From: Desulfobulbus rhabdoformis
GTDB taxonomy: Bacteria; Desulfobacterota; Desulfobulbia; Desulfobulbales; Desulfobulbaceae
DNA length: 64,000 nucleotides
Direction of reading: 5' to 3'
Assembly (NCBI RefSeq): GCF_016919065.1
Contig: NZ_JAFFQA010000021.1
Coordinates: forward strand, 1 to 64,000
In this document: piece by piece, positions 27,852 through 36,575 of the stretch
Layout: every line of letters starts with the position of its first letter
Position numbering within the stretch: the stretch's first letter is position 1
Position numbers and translations under genes: made by a program
Notes under the pieces: model-generated
Database searches by the model: none
Seen by the model: only the letters and a program-made list of their open reading frames with translations
What the model was told of the DNA's origin: nothing

Positions 27852-28811
27852 TTATCTGGCCGCGCGTTGCTGTTGTTGTTCCTTAAAGCGAAGCAAATCG
27901 GCCAGCAGTTCGCAGGCAGGCGTTTCAACTCCGTGCAGACGCCCCTGAGTGGACACGTAGCCAACCATTGCCTCCACTTCTGTTGGTTTGTTGTTTTCCA
28001 AGTCCTGGAGCATGGACGCCCGATGGTGGTAGGTGGCAGGAACCAGGTTGTCATAAAACAGGGTGCGGTAGGTCTCCGCATCTGGCCAGGGGGTGGTGCC
28101 ACCCAGTGCATGAATGACTGAAAAAGTCTCGTCAATGACCTTATTCATGATTTGTTTGATATCTTTGCTTTCTCCCAATGCACCGTAGTGAACGCCGAGA
28201 ATGGCTCCAAGGGGATTGAGGGCGCAGTTGTAGAGAAGTTTGGCATAGAGCGACTGATAGATATCGTTTACCGCGATAGCGGGGAGGCCGGCATGATCAA
28301 GTGCCTCGGCCAATTGCTGGGCAGCTGGGGGGATATTTCCGCGGACAGAACCACCGATGTGAACCGCATCAGCACTGACCGTAATTTTTACCTGGCCGGG
28401 TTGTTCGATTTCAAAACCGGTGATCACCCGAGCGGCAAGACTCCGATCTTTTCCCAGGCGAGCCGTGAGTTTTTCCAGATTGCCACAGCCATTTTGCAGC
28501 GACACAACCGGACAGGTGCACTGGGACAGGGCGACAATCTCGTCTATGGCTGCATCTGTCCCGTACGTTTTGGTGGTGAGCAGGATCAGGTCAATATCGC
28601 TGCCGTTGATTTGTTGTAATTCTGTAATCAGCTCAAGCTCTTTGCCGCTAATCTGGTAGGTGCCGAAAATACCGGTTACGGTAAGTCCTTCAGCCTGTAA
28701 GACATCGATAAAACGGGGGCGTAAGACAAGGGTTACCTGGTGTCCATCTGCAGCTAACATACAACCAATGGCCTGACCAAGGGCACCCGCCCCATAGACT
28801 AATACTCGCAT
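27852..28811 (-). CDS. panE: 2-dehydropantoate 2-reductase (ketopantoate reductase)
   Basis: PanE/ApbA family enzymes reduce ketopantoate to pantoate with NADPH in coenzyme A biosynthesis. The 319-residue protein has the N-terminal nucleotide-binding motif VYGAGALGQAIG (residues 5-16). The C-terminal catalytic domain shows the conserved Lys in SLYAKLLYNCALNPLGAI (about 185-202) and Glu/Ser residues in EVEAMVG. The family also includes paralogues of other specificity, so the substrate is probable rather than certain. It is divergent from folA with about 108 bp between starts. Confidence 0.88.
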   Translation of the reverse strand: MRVLVYGAGALGQAIGCMLAADGHQVTLVLRPRFIDVLQAEGLTVTGIFGTYQISGKELELITELQQINGSDIDLILLTTKTYGTDAAIDEIVALSQCTCPVVSLQNGCGNLEKLTARLGKDRSLAARVITGFEIEQPGQVKITVSADAVHIGGSVRGNIPPAAQQLAEALDHAGLPAIAVNDIYQSLYAKLLYNCALNPLGAILGVHYGALGESKDIKQIMNKVIDETFSVIHALGGTTPWPDAETYRTLFYDNLVPATYHHRASMLQDLENNKPTEVEAMVGYVSTQGRLHGVETPACELLADLLRFKEQQQQRAAR

Positions 28812-28919
28812 GTAATTCCCCCTGCGATGGGTACTTTTGTTCGCCGCAGTTGGCCCAATATTGTACCTTCGCAGTCATCAAAATGGATCTTAATACTGCT
28901 CTACTCCTGGAGGACCGGT

Positions 28920-29417
28920 GTGGAACTGATCATCATTGCCGCAGTTGCCCAAAATCAGGTCATCGGCCGACATAATACCATCCCTTGGCAAATACCGGAA
29001 GAGATGGAACATTTTAAAATGACTACGAAGGGGCATACGCTGATTATGGGCCGGTTGACTTATGCCTCCATTGGTGGCCCATTACCAGGGCGCAGGTGTA
29101 TTGTGCTCAGCAGGACCCCTGATTTTACCCCCCATCCGGACTGCACCAAGGTGGCCACACTGCAAGAGGCCCTTGCGCTCTGTACCCGAGAGGAGCGTGT
29201 TTTTATCATTGGTGGGGCTCGGCTTTATGAGGCTGCACTTCCCCTGGCCGATACGCTGATCATCAGCTGGATTGGAAAAGAGTATGAAGGGGATGCTTTT
29301 TTCCCTGATTTCAGCCAGTACCTCTTTGTCGAGCAGAGCAGGCGAACACTTTCAGCATCTGTCCCTATCACCATCGTTACCTATGCACAAAAAAGACAAA
29401 GGGGCGTATTGCCTTAA
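28920..29417 (+). CDS. folA: Dihydrofolate reductase
   Basis: FolA reduces dihydrofolate to tetrahydrofolate with NADPH. The 165-residue protein has the expected motifs: IIAAVAQNQVIGRHNTIPW at the N-terminus, the Glu in PEEMEHFK at the active-site acidic position, TLIMGRLTYASIG and VFIIGGARLYEAAL. I choose the GTG at 28920 because GGAGG lies 6 bp before it; upstream residues in the frame do not resemble the family. The 3' end overlaps the convergent M42 peptidase gene by 4 nt. Confidence 0.93.
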   Translation: MELIIIAAVAQNQVIGRHNTIPWQIPEEMEHFKMTTKGHTLIMGRLTYASIGGPLPGRRCIVLSRTPDFTPHPDCTKVATLQEALALCTREERVFIIGGARLYEAALPLADTLIISWIGKEYEGDAFFPDFSQYLFVEQSRRTLSASVPITIVTYAQKRQRGVLP

Positions 29418-30550
29418 TATGCTTTGGGTTTACTTTCGCTGGACGATGCAATCATCGGGTACTCGGTTTCTGGTCCGATGACGTTAACATCCTCGGCAAA
29501 GAGTGGCTGTGAACTGAGGTAGGCTGCAACAAGGGTCGCCACTGCACTCAGTGAGTTGAGATGGGCACGTTCGTAACCGTGGGAGGCATCCAGACCAAAG
29601 CAGATCAGCGCTGTGCGAATATCATTGCCCGCCTCCAGAGCCGCGGCTGCGTCGCTGCGGTAGTGGAGGAAAATATCGCGGCTGAACTCGATCTCCTGCT
29701 GCATGCTGAGGTTGATCAGGTGCCTGGTGAGGTGAATATCAAAGGGACCGCTGGAATCCTTCATGGCCAGGGTTACTCCCATCTCGCTGGTATTCTGGTC
29801 AGGGGCCAGCGTACCGTTATCAATGGAGATCATTTCGGCGACATCGCCGTGGAGTATATGCGAGGCCCCCACCCCGACTTCCTCTGAGATGGTAAAAAGC
29901 AGATAGGTGCTCAGGGGAATGGGGAGGCTGTGCTCCTTGAGCGATTTTGCAGCCGCCAGCACCGCCGCTACTCCCGCCTTGTCATCCAGGTGGCGGGCAT
30001 TGATGAATCCGTTTGGGGAGGCCTCAAAGTTGGAATCGATGGAGACAAAGTCCCCCACCCGCAGTCCATATTCCCAGAGCGAATCCAGTGAAGGGAGATT
30101 CTCATCGATACGGATCTCAAGATTGGACCAGGCCGAGGGTTGCTCATCAATCTCTTCATTATAGCGATGCCCTGAGGCCTTCAGTGGTAGAATCGTTCCC
30201 CGCGTGACCTGACCATTATCACTGTGGATCAGGACCCGTGCACCCTCTGCAAAACGGGCAGACCAGGTGCCGATGGGCACGACGCTTAAGCGGCCATTTT
30301 TTTTCAGCCCATTGACCATAGCGCCTAACGTATCGAGATGGGTGACGATTGCCCGCCTGGGATCACCCTGTTCTCCGGCAAGATGAGCGCGAATGGCCCC
30401 TCGGCGAGTCAACTCATAGGGAATGCCCAGGTTGTCCAGCTCGCCACAGACAGCGCGGACCATTTCATCGGTCATGCCCGAGGGGCTGGGAATAGCAAGA
30501 AAGCTCTCCAGGAGCTGGAGAATGTATTGACGGTCTATGGGAATCCTCAT
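29414..30550 (-). CDS. M42-family peptidase of the NAGGN osmolyte system
   Basis: This metallo-aminopeptidase-like protein is the third member of conserved NAGGN (N-acetylglutaminylglutamine amide) clusters; it may recycle the osmolyte or a precursor. The 378-residue sequence shows the M42/M28 metal motifs: THLDT (about 70-74), ARHLDDKAG (about 190) and SEEVGVG (about 227), plus a late His in DASHGYERAH. Its start overlaps the synthetase stop by 4 nt (ATGA), implying coupled translation. Function in the system is known by association only. Confidence 0.9.
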   Translation of the reverse strand: MRIPIDRQYILQLLESFLAIPSPSGMTDEMVRAVCGELDNLGIPYELTRRGAIRAHLAGEQGDPRRAIVTHLDTLGAMVNGLKKNGRLSVVPIGTWSARFAEGARVLIHSDNGQVTRGTILPLKASGHRYNEEIDEQPSAWSNLEIRIDENLPSLDSLWEYGLRVGDFVSIDSNFEASPNGFINARHLDDKAGVAAVLAAAKSLKEHSLPIPLSTYLLFTISEEVGVGASHILHGDVAEMISIDNGTLAPDQNTSEMGVTLAMKDSSGPFDIHLTRHLINLSMQQEIEFSRDIFLHYRSDAAAALEAGNDIRTALICFGLDASHGYERAHLNSLSAVATLVAAYLSSQPLFAEDVNVIGPETEYPMIASSSESKPKAY

Positions 30551-32307
30551 GCCTTGGTCTCCGCAAAGGATCTGGTTTGGGGGAAAAGCAGATCAATAAA
30601 ACGTTCTGCTGTGGGCTGTGGCTCGTGGTTGGCCAGGCCGGGACGTTCGTTGGCTTCGATGAAAACATAATCAGGGCCATCGAGATCCGGGACCAGAAAA
30701 TCAAATCCCACCACCGGAATCTGTAAGGCTCTGGCAGCTGTTTCTGCTGCCTGAATCAGGGAAGGGTGGATCTGGTTGGTGACATCGTGAATGGTCCCGC
30801 CGGTATGCAGATTGGCTGTTTTTCGAACGACCAGGGTTTCTCCTTCCGGGAGGATATCATCCAGACAGTAGCCCTGTCGTTTTATCGTCCGGCAGGTTTC
30901 CTCGTCCAGGGGGATGGTGCTTTCGCCATCGGTTGCCGCTGCCCGACGACGGCTCTGTTTTGCAATCAGATCACGCACGGATAAGAGATCATTGCCGCGA
31001 ATGGAGGCCGGTCTGCGCACCGCTGAGGCCACATGTTTGTAATCGATGACAATCAGGCGTAGATCCTCACCGGAGACATACCGTTCCATTATGACCTTGT
31101 CACAGATTTTTCCGGCCTTGGTAAAGGCTTCGAGCACTTCGTTTTCACTGTCCAGATCGACAAAAACCCCTGCGCCCTGCTCGCCCCGCGCCGGTTTCAC
31201 CACCACCTTTCTATGGCGACGAAGAAATTCGACTGCCTCCTCACTTGATGTAATGACTTTTTGAGCGGGGACGCGAATACCTGTTTTTTTCAGCAGTCGC
31301 CGGGTCACCGCCTTATCATCACAGCGACTCATGGCGATGGCCGAGGTGAGTTCGCTCAGAGATTCTCGGCAGACTATGCGTCGTCCTCCCAGGCCGAGCT
31401 CAAAAAATCCGTTTTCGCAGTCAAGCACATTAACGCCAATGCCACGCCTGCGGGCCTCGTCGGTGATGATGCGGGCATAAATATTGAGTTTATCCTCCGG
31501 ATCTGGTCCGAGAAAGAGGGGCTCGTTAATGGGGTTTTTCTTTTTGATTACATAGACCGGTACCTGCTCAAAACCGAGCTTGTCATAGAGGGCTATCGCT
31601 TCACTGTTGGTGTGCATCACTGAGAGGTCAATGAAGCTGCGTTCCCGTTCCATGAACGACATGATCAGTTCTCGCACCAGGGTCTCGCCCACCCGGGCAA
31701 AACCACAGTGCTGATCCACGGCAAGTGCCCAGAGGCTGGTGCCATTGTCCGGGTCATGCATGGCTTTGCGATGGTCCACCCCCGTGATAGCGCCGATGAT
31801 GGCCCCCGTGTCCGGTGCGATTGCAACGAGAATACAGAGCGCCTCGTTCTTTACGGCTGTGCTGTAAAATCCCTCGTAGCTTGGTAGCATGCCCCAGGAA
31901 CGATAGATACGGTTCAGTTCTTGCTCGTCGTCACTTGCGCGAATGGGGCGCACCAGAACACCGGTAGCTTCCTGCTGGGGGACGCGGTAGTTTTTAAAAT
32001 CCAGCCGATAGGTCAGCGAGGGGTCAATAAAGAGCTCCTGGGGGGCATAGGAGATCACCACATGGGGATCGCGCATATACATGGCAATATCCCGTCGGCC
32101 CCATTTCTCTTTACGGATGGCCTCGGCCAGCCGTTTGGGATCTTTGAAAGTCTGGCCGAAGATGAGTCGACCCCAGCCGCAGTCGACGCTGACTTCCCGG
32201 TCCATGGTGGAGAGCCGCTTTTTACGAATGGGCTTGCCCCAATGTTTAAGCGAAGCCATGCATGAGGGATCCATGGGGTTGTTACAGTCTTCCGTACTCA
32301 TATTCAT
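30547..32307 (-). CDS. ngg: N-acetylglutaminylglutamine synthetase
   Basis: This enzyme makes the dipeptide N-acetylglutaminylglutamine, precursor of an osmoprotectant. The 586-residue protein has the family layout: an N-terminal extension, a GNAT acetyltransferase domain (about 115-265, with LYDKLGFEQVPVYVIK) and an ATP-grasp ligase domain (about 300-575, with KPARGEQGAGVFVDL and FIEANERPGLANHEPQP). It lies between asnO (184 bp upstream) and the M42 peptidase (4-nt overlap). The 184-bp gap to asnO holds a degenerate family B fragment. Confidence 0.94.
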   Translation of the reverse strand: MNMSTEDCNNPMDPSCMASLKHWGKPIRKKRLSTMDREVSVDCGWGRLIFGQTFKDPKRLAEAIRKEKWGRRDIAMYMRDPHVVISYAPQELFIDPSLTYRLDFKNYRVPQQEATGVLVRPIRASDDEQELNRIYRSWGMLPSYEGFYSTAVKNEALCILVAIAPDTGAIIGAITGVDHRKAMHDPDNGTSLWALAVDQHCGFARVGETLVRELIMSFMERERSFIDLSVMHTNSEAIALYDKLGFEQVPVYVIKKKNPINEPLFLGPDPEDKLNIYARIITDEARRRGIGVNVLDCENGFFELGLGGRRIVCRESLSELTSAIAMSRCDDKAVTRRLLKKTGIRVPAQKVITSSEEAVEFLRRHRKVVVKPARGEQGAGVFVDLDSENEVLEAFTKAGKICDKVIMERYVSGEDLRLIVIDYKHVASAVRRPASIRGNDLLSVRDLIAKQSRRRAAATDGESTIPLDEETCRTIKRQGYCLDDILPEGETLVVRKTANLHTGGTIHDVTNQIHPSLIQAAETAARALQIPVVGFDFLVPDLDGPDYVFIEANERPGLANHEPQPTAERFIDLLFPQTRSFAETKA

Positions 32308-32391
32308 AATTCCTGTACTGTAAAAGTGTTGTTCTCAAAACGAGGCTGAGAGAACAGCCGTGCAAGTGTTTCACCTGTGATTGTGTTGGTT

Positions 32392-32420
32392 CTGACTTCG
32401 TGACAGCGGGTGAAACTGAA
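32392..32420. repeat. Degenerate family B arm
   Basis: CTGACTTCGTGACAGCGGGT, followed by GAAACTGAA, resembles the arm and next bases of family B copies (compare the arm near 62294-62313 read on the minus strand). No second arm is evident. It lies in the asnO-ngg gap. Confidence 0.45.
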
Positions 32421-32491
32421 CAAAATAAAATATCTGGAATGATTATGGAAAACAGGTTGTGCGCTGATCACTCTCCATCACTGATTCATGG

Positions 32492-34267
32492 CTAAATTTC
32501 GTGGGTTTGCAGCCACATCTCCAGCAAAGCGATCTGCCAGAGTTTGGAGCCACGCAGCGGAGTAATGTGCTGATCAGGTTCTTGCAGGAGCATGTCGACA
32601 TACTCCGGTCGAAAAAGCCTGCGCTGCCGGGCGCGTTCATTGGTGAGATAGTCACGAACAAATTCCAGATACGGTCCTTGAATGTATTTAAGTGCCGGAA
32701 CCGGAAAATACCCCTTGGGGCGGTCGATAACAGCGCTGGGGATGACCGTGCGCGCGGCCTCTTTTAAGATCCATTTGCCGCCGTCCTTGAGTTTGAGGGC
32801 GGCCGGGATGTGGCCCGCGAAATCAACCAGCTCGTGATCCAGAAAAGGAACCCTGGCTTCCAGGCTCCAGGCCATGGTCATATTGTCGACCCGCTTGACC
32901 GGATCGTCGGCCAGCATGATGGTGGTGTCTAAACGAAAGGCCTTGTCCACCGTCTGGGATGCGCCGGGCTGGGCAAAGGCCTGGCGAACGAAATCACGAC
33001 TGAAATCGGAAGCAAGAAAATCCGGATGTACGGTTTGGGCGTATTCATCCTGGTTGCGATCAAAAAAGACACGGCAGTAATCAGCAACCGGATCTTTGCT
33101 GTCAACCAGTGGTGGATACCAGTGGTAGCCACCAAAAACCTCATCTGCTCCCTGCCCGGACTGGACGACCTTGACATGCTTGGCCACCTCTTGGGAAAGG
33201 AGGAAAAAGCCGACATTGTCGTAGCTGACCATGGGTTCGGACATGGCTGCAAAGGTTTGGGGCAGTGTTTCCAGCAGTCGATCTGAAGGGACGAAGATAC
33301 GGTGATGATTAGTGGCAAAGCGTTGGGCAATGATGTCGGAATATTGAAATTCATCCCCTTTTTCCCCACCGGCTTCTTCAAAGCCAACGGAGAAGGTATT
33401 GATGCCCCGTTGTCCTTCTTCGGCCAACAAGCCGACGAGAAGGCTTGAGTCAACGCCGCCGGAAAGCAGCACACCCACAGGAACGTCGGCAATCATTCTA
33501 CGGCGCACAGCTGCACGCAGATGCTCAAGCAGCCCTTTTTTCCAGTCTTCGACAGACAGGGCCAGGTCCTGCTCTGTTTGTTCGACTCGCATCTGCCAGT
33601 AACAGTGATCGCGAAATTGGCCATCGGGCTCATAGACGCGAAGCGTTGCCGGAGGCAGTTTGCGTACCCCGCGCAGCATTGTATGCGGTGGAGGAACGAC
33701 CGCATGCCAGTGAAGGTAATGGTGGAGCGCAACGGGATCAATGCGGGTGTCCACATCACCTGCAGCCAGCAGTGCCGGCAGGCTGGAGGCAAAACGAAGG
33801 CCGTTGTTTCCCAGTTCCGCATAATAGAATGGTTTGATGCCCAAGCGGTCGCGAGCAATGATCATCCGGTTACTTTCGCGTTCGTGAATGGCAAAGGCGA
33901 ACATGCCGTTAAACCGCTCTACACACGCTGGCCCCCAGGCATGCCAGGCCTTGAGGATGACTTCGGTGTCACCGGTTGAAAAAAAGCGGTAACCGAGTCC
34001 CTGCAGCTCCTGACGGAGCGCAGGGTAGTTGTATATACAGCCATTAAAAACGATTGCCAGGCCAAGCTCGGGATCATTCATGGGCTGGCGTGCTTTTTCG
34101 CTGAGATCAATAATTTTCAGGCGTCGATGTCCAAGGGCCACTTGACCATGTCGATACGCTCCAGAGGCATCCGGCCCTCTGGGAACCATACGGTTCATCA
34201 TCAGTTCTAAAGGAGCAAGAGAAGGCGGAGCGTCGGAAAATTGGATTTCGCCGCAAATACCACACAT
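32492..34267 (-). CDS. asnO: N-acetylglutaminylglutamine amidotransferase (AsnO-like)
   Basis: This asparagine-synthetase-like enzyme amidates the NAGGN dipeptide. The 591-residue protein begins MCGICGEI with the catalytic Cys2 of the class II glutamine amidotransferase domain (about 1-210, with GPDASGAYRHGQVALGHRRL). It continues with the asparagine synthetase domain (about 235-580), containing the ATP loop LSGGVDSSLLVGLL and GADEVFGGYHWY. It heads the asnO-ngg-M42 operon on the minus strand. A family A repeat lies 38 bp upstream of the ATG, so the repeat separates the gene from any older promoter. Osmotic induction is expected for the pathway but not visible here. Confidence 0.94.
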   Translation of the reverse strand: MCGICGEIQFSDAPPSLAPLELMMNRMVPRGPDASGAYRHGQVALGHRRLKIIDLSEKARQPMNDPELGLAIVFNGCIYNYPALRQELQGLGYRFFSTGDTEVILKAWHAWGPACVERFNGMFAFAIHERESNRMIIARDRLGIKPFYYAELGNNGLRFASSLPALLAAGDVDTRIDPVALHHYLHWHAVVPPPHTMLRGVRKLPPATLRVYEPDGQFRDHCYWQMRVEQTEQDLALSVEDWKKGLLEHLRAAVRRRMIADVPVGVLLSGGVDSSLLVGLLAEEGQRGINTFSVGFEEAGGEKGDEFQYSDIIAQRFATNHHRIFVPSDRLLETLPQTFAAMSEPMVSYDNVGFFLLSQEVAKHVKVVQSGQGADEVFGGYHWYPPLVDSKDPVADYCRVFFDRNQDEYAQTVHPDFLASDFSRDFVRQAFAQPGASQTVDKAFRLDTTIMLADDPVKRVDNMTMAWSLEARVPFLDHELVDFAGHIPAALKLKDGGKWILKEAARTVIPSAVIDRPKGYFPVPALKYIQGPYLEFVRDYLTNERARQRRLFRPEYVDMLLQEPDQHITPLRGSKLWQIALLEMWLQTHEI

Positions 34268-34305
34268 AAAAGAGTAACCTCATTTATTACTTTTGAGAGT
34301 ATAGA

Positions 34306-34446
34306 GGGTGTCTTGAATAATTAGATTTTTCAATCAAGACCAAGGATTGCGAACAATTTTACCGCAGGCATATACAAGATATTCCGAGGATAAAATTTTT
34401 CGCGTGACGCCGAGATTGGCAGAAAAAGCAATTATTCAAGATGCCC
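34306..34446 (-). repeat. Repeat family A, copy 3 (inverted)
   Basis: This 141-bp copy, opposite in orientation to the others, is flanked by TAGA on both sides (34302-34305 and 34447-34450). That duplication differs from the TAAA of copies 2 and 4, which argues for a true target duplication. The internal arms GCGAACAATTTTA (34349-34361) and TAAAATTTTTCGC (34391-34403) pair at 12 of 13 positions. It lies 38 bp upstream of asnO. Confidence 0.9.
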
Positions 34447-34450
34447 TAGA

Positions 34451-35210
34451 TTCATACATGACTGATCGCATGATTTCTATGATTAATTCTTTGAAAATTT
34501 GGATGATGTAGATGTAAAAAGAGAGAAGATATTAGGCAGTATTAGTGAAACTTCTTATTGTAGATGAAAAATAAAATGGAAATGATTATATTCTACTCAT
34601 TTTAATTTTATGAATATTTAATAGGATGTATTGAACTGTATGCAGATTATAATTTGTATTTTTTCTGTAAAGTCCAATGTTTTTTGGAGGGAAAATTGAT
34701 CTTTTGAATAAAATATCGACGATTTATATCTCGATATAGATCATCGATAAAATATCTCAATCTAACTATAAAAACATGAAGTTAGATTGCTGTCAACCCG
34801 GTCTGTGGATAATTCAGATGATTTTATTTGTAAAACGTGTGTTATATCATGCTGATATAGCGAAATTTATCATTTTATAATTTTTTTGTTAATTTTTCTC
34901 ACGGATGTTGGCGGCTGTGACCTGGGAAGTTTGTGCGAGCAAGTGATCTCTGCAGAGACAAGCTTGCATTCCCTTTCCTTGTCCTCAATGCATGCGCCCA
35001 TGCGCATTTTGTGCTAAAAAAATTGGTAACCCATCACGGAACACCGAATCTGCGGCGTTCTCGGACTGCGAGGTGCCAAATCTGCACAGGCCGATGCTCC
35101 GGCAGACCGCAATCGCTTACAGTTATAGAAAATAAGGCGTATTTTCAAAGATACCCCGATGAATGCTCACGGATTCAGGGATATTTCCCTGATCGTTTAC
35201 AACACATTCT
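34451..35210. other. Long non-coding gap with a single family B arm
   Basis: Up to about 34910 the sequence is strongly AT-rich with no convincing gene. From 34920 to 35150 it is of mixed composition, with short open frames that resemble nothing. Just before rsmE, TGCTCACGGATTCAGG (about 35164-35179) is one arm of repeat family B without an evident partner. Confidence 0.5.
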
Positions 35211-35954
35211 ATGCGACGATTTTATATTGAACCCCAGAAAAGAGCGGGAACCCTGATCACTATTACCGGGCAGGAGGCCAGGCACATAGCCATGGTCCTC
35301 AGGCTCAAATCCGGACAACGTGTTGAGTTCTTTGACGGCCAAGGAACTATTCATACTGCGGTACTGGCACATGTGGAGAAGCAACGAGTGGTGGCCGAAA
35401 TTAAAGCCACACGGGAAGAACGTGACCTGTCACCCTTGCCTCTGACTTTGGCCCAATGTCTTCTTAAAGGTAAAAAAATGGATCTGGTTGTGCAAAAGGC
35501 CACTGAGCTTGGTGTGCAGACTTTCCTCCCCCTGGTCTCCCGTTACTGTGAAAATAGGGGCGAGCGAAACCCGGTTGAGCGCTGGCAGCGGATCATGATC
35601 GAAGCCTGCAAACAATCGCACCGGGTCACCCCTATGCAAATTCTTCCGGTGACGCCTCTTGTTGGTGCTGACTTTGTCCCCTATACCCATCGCTTTGTCG
35701 CCTGGGAGGCAGAGCAATGTCTTCCCCTTCCGAACGAGTTTGTCAAACAACCGGGGCCAATTTGTCTTCTGCTTGGACCTGAGGGAGGCATTCACAAAGA
35801 GGAAATCGCCCATCTGCGAGAACAGCACTTTTCATCGTTTTCTTTAGGGCCGCGTATTCTGCGTGGTGAGACCGCCGCCCTGGCTTCCGTCTCCATTGTC
35901 CAGTACCTCAGTGGTGGCCTCAAACCTGAATTCGTGACGACGGGTGGGCACTGA
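35211..35954 (+). CDS. rsmE: 16S rRNA m3U1498 methyltransferase RsmE
   Basis: RsmE methylates U1498 of 16S rRNA. The 247-residue protein begins MRRFYIEPQKRAG, has a PUA-like N-terminal domain with EARHIAMVLRLKSGQ, and a SPOUT domain with GKKMDLVVQKATELGVQTFLP and the SAM-binding knot LLLGPEGGIHKEE...LGPRILRGETAALASV. Length and motifs are standard. dtd follows on the same strand after about 160 bp. Confidence 0.96.
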   Translation: MRRFYIEPQKRAGTLITITGQEARHIAMVLRLKSGQRVEFFDGQGTIHTAVLAHVEKQRVVAEIKATREERDLSPLPLTLAQCLLKGKKMDLVVQKATELGVQTFLPLVSRYCENRGERNPVERWQRIMIEACKQSHRVTPMQILPVTPLVGADFVPYTHRFVAWEAEQCLPLPNEFVKQPGPICLLLGPEGGIHKEEIAHLREQHFSSFSLGPRILRGETAALASVSIVQYLSGGLKPEFVTTGGH

Positions 35955-36113
35955 ATACCGTACCGTTTTTATACGACCAAGTGTTTGGTGAAAACTCTTT
36001 TGCTGTCCAGCTTCCCCCACCATCATAGACTCAGATAACCCTCCTGCTTCAGACAGAACGCGATGGTATTCATGGATGCAGGTCAACATTAACCTTTTTT
36101 GTAAGCTGAATAT

Positions 36114-36563
36114 ATGCGAGCTGTTGTACAACGAGTCTCAGCGGCCAAGGTTGAGGTAGACGGTGTCGTCACCGGTGCTATTCACCAGGGTCTGCTTGTC
36201 CTCTTGGGTGTTCATCGTAATGATACGGAAAAAGATATGGTGTGGATGGCTGACAAAATCCAACACCTGCGTATTTTTGAAGATGATCAGGAGCGGATGA
36301 ATCTCTCCTTGGATGATATTGGAGGAGAGCTCCTGGTGGTGAGTCAGTTCACTCTCTGCGGCGATTGCCGTAAAGGGCGTCGCCCTTCATGGAACGATGC
36401 AGCCTCCCCTGATAGAGCCAAAGATTTGTACGACCGGTTCATCGAACTGTGCCGTCAACGGAAGATCCCCACCGAGGCCGGTGTATTTCAGGCCATGATG
36501 GACGTCTCCTTGACAAACGATGGCCCGGTCACCATCCTTTTAGATTCCCATAAAAAATTCTGA
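36114..36563 (+). CDS. dtd: D-aminoacyl-tRNA deacylase
   Basis: Dtd hydrolyses D-aminoacyl-tRNAs and thereby blocks D-amino acids from translation. The 149-residue protein starts [17 protein letters not shown] and has the active-site [21 protein letters not shown] segment and the late [12 protein letters not shown] motif (the Gly-Pro cross-subunit motif appears as DGPVT). Length is normal. The M16 protease starts 12 bp after its stop, so the two are probably cotranscribed. Confidence 0.96.
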   Translation: MRAVVQRVSAAKVEVDGVVTGAIHQGLLVLLGVHRNDTEKDMVWMADKIQHLRIFEDDQERMNLSLDDIGGELLVVSQFTLCGDCRKGRRPSWNDAASPDRAKDLYDRFIELCRQRKIPTEAGVFQAMMDVSLTNDGPVTILLDSHKKF

Positions 36564-36575
36564 CAACGGAGTACT

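Noticed and set aside
34933..35256. Possible 107-residue protein before rsmE
   Set aside because: It overlaps the rsmE start, crosses a repeat arm, has no ribosome site and no plausible domain composition.
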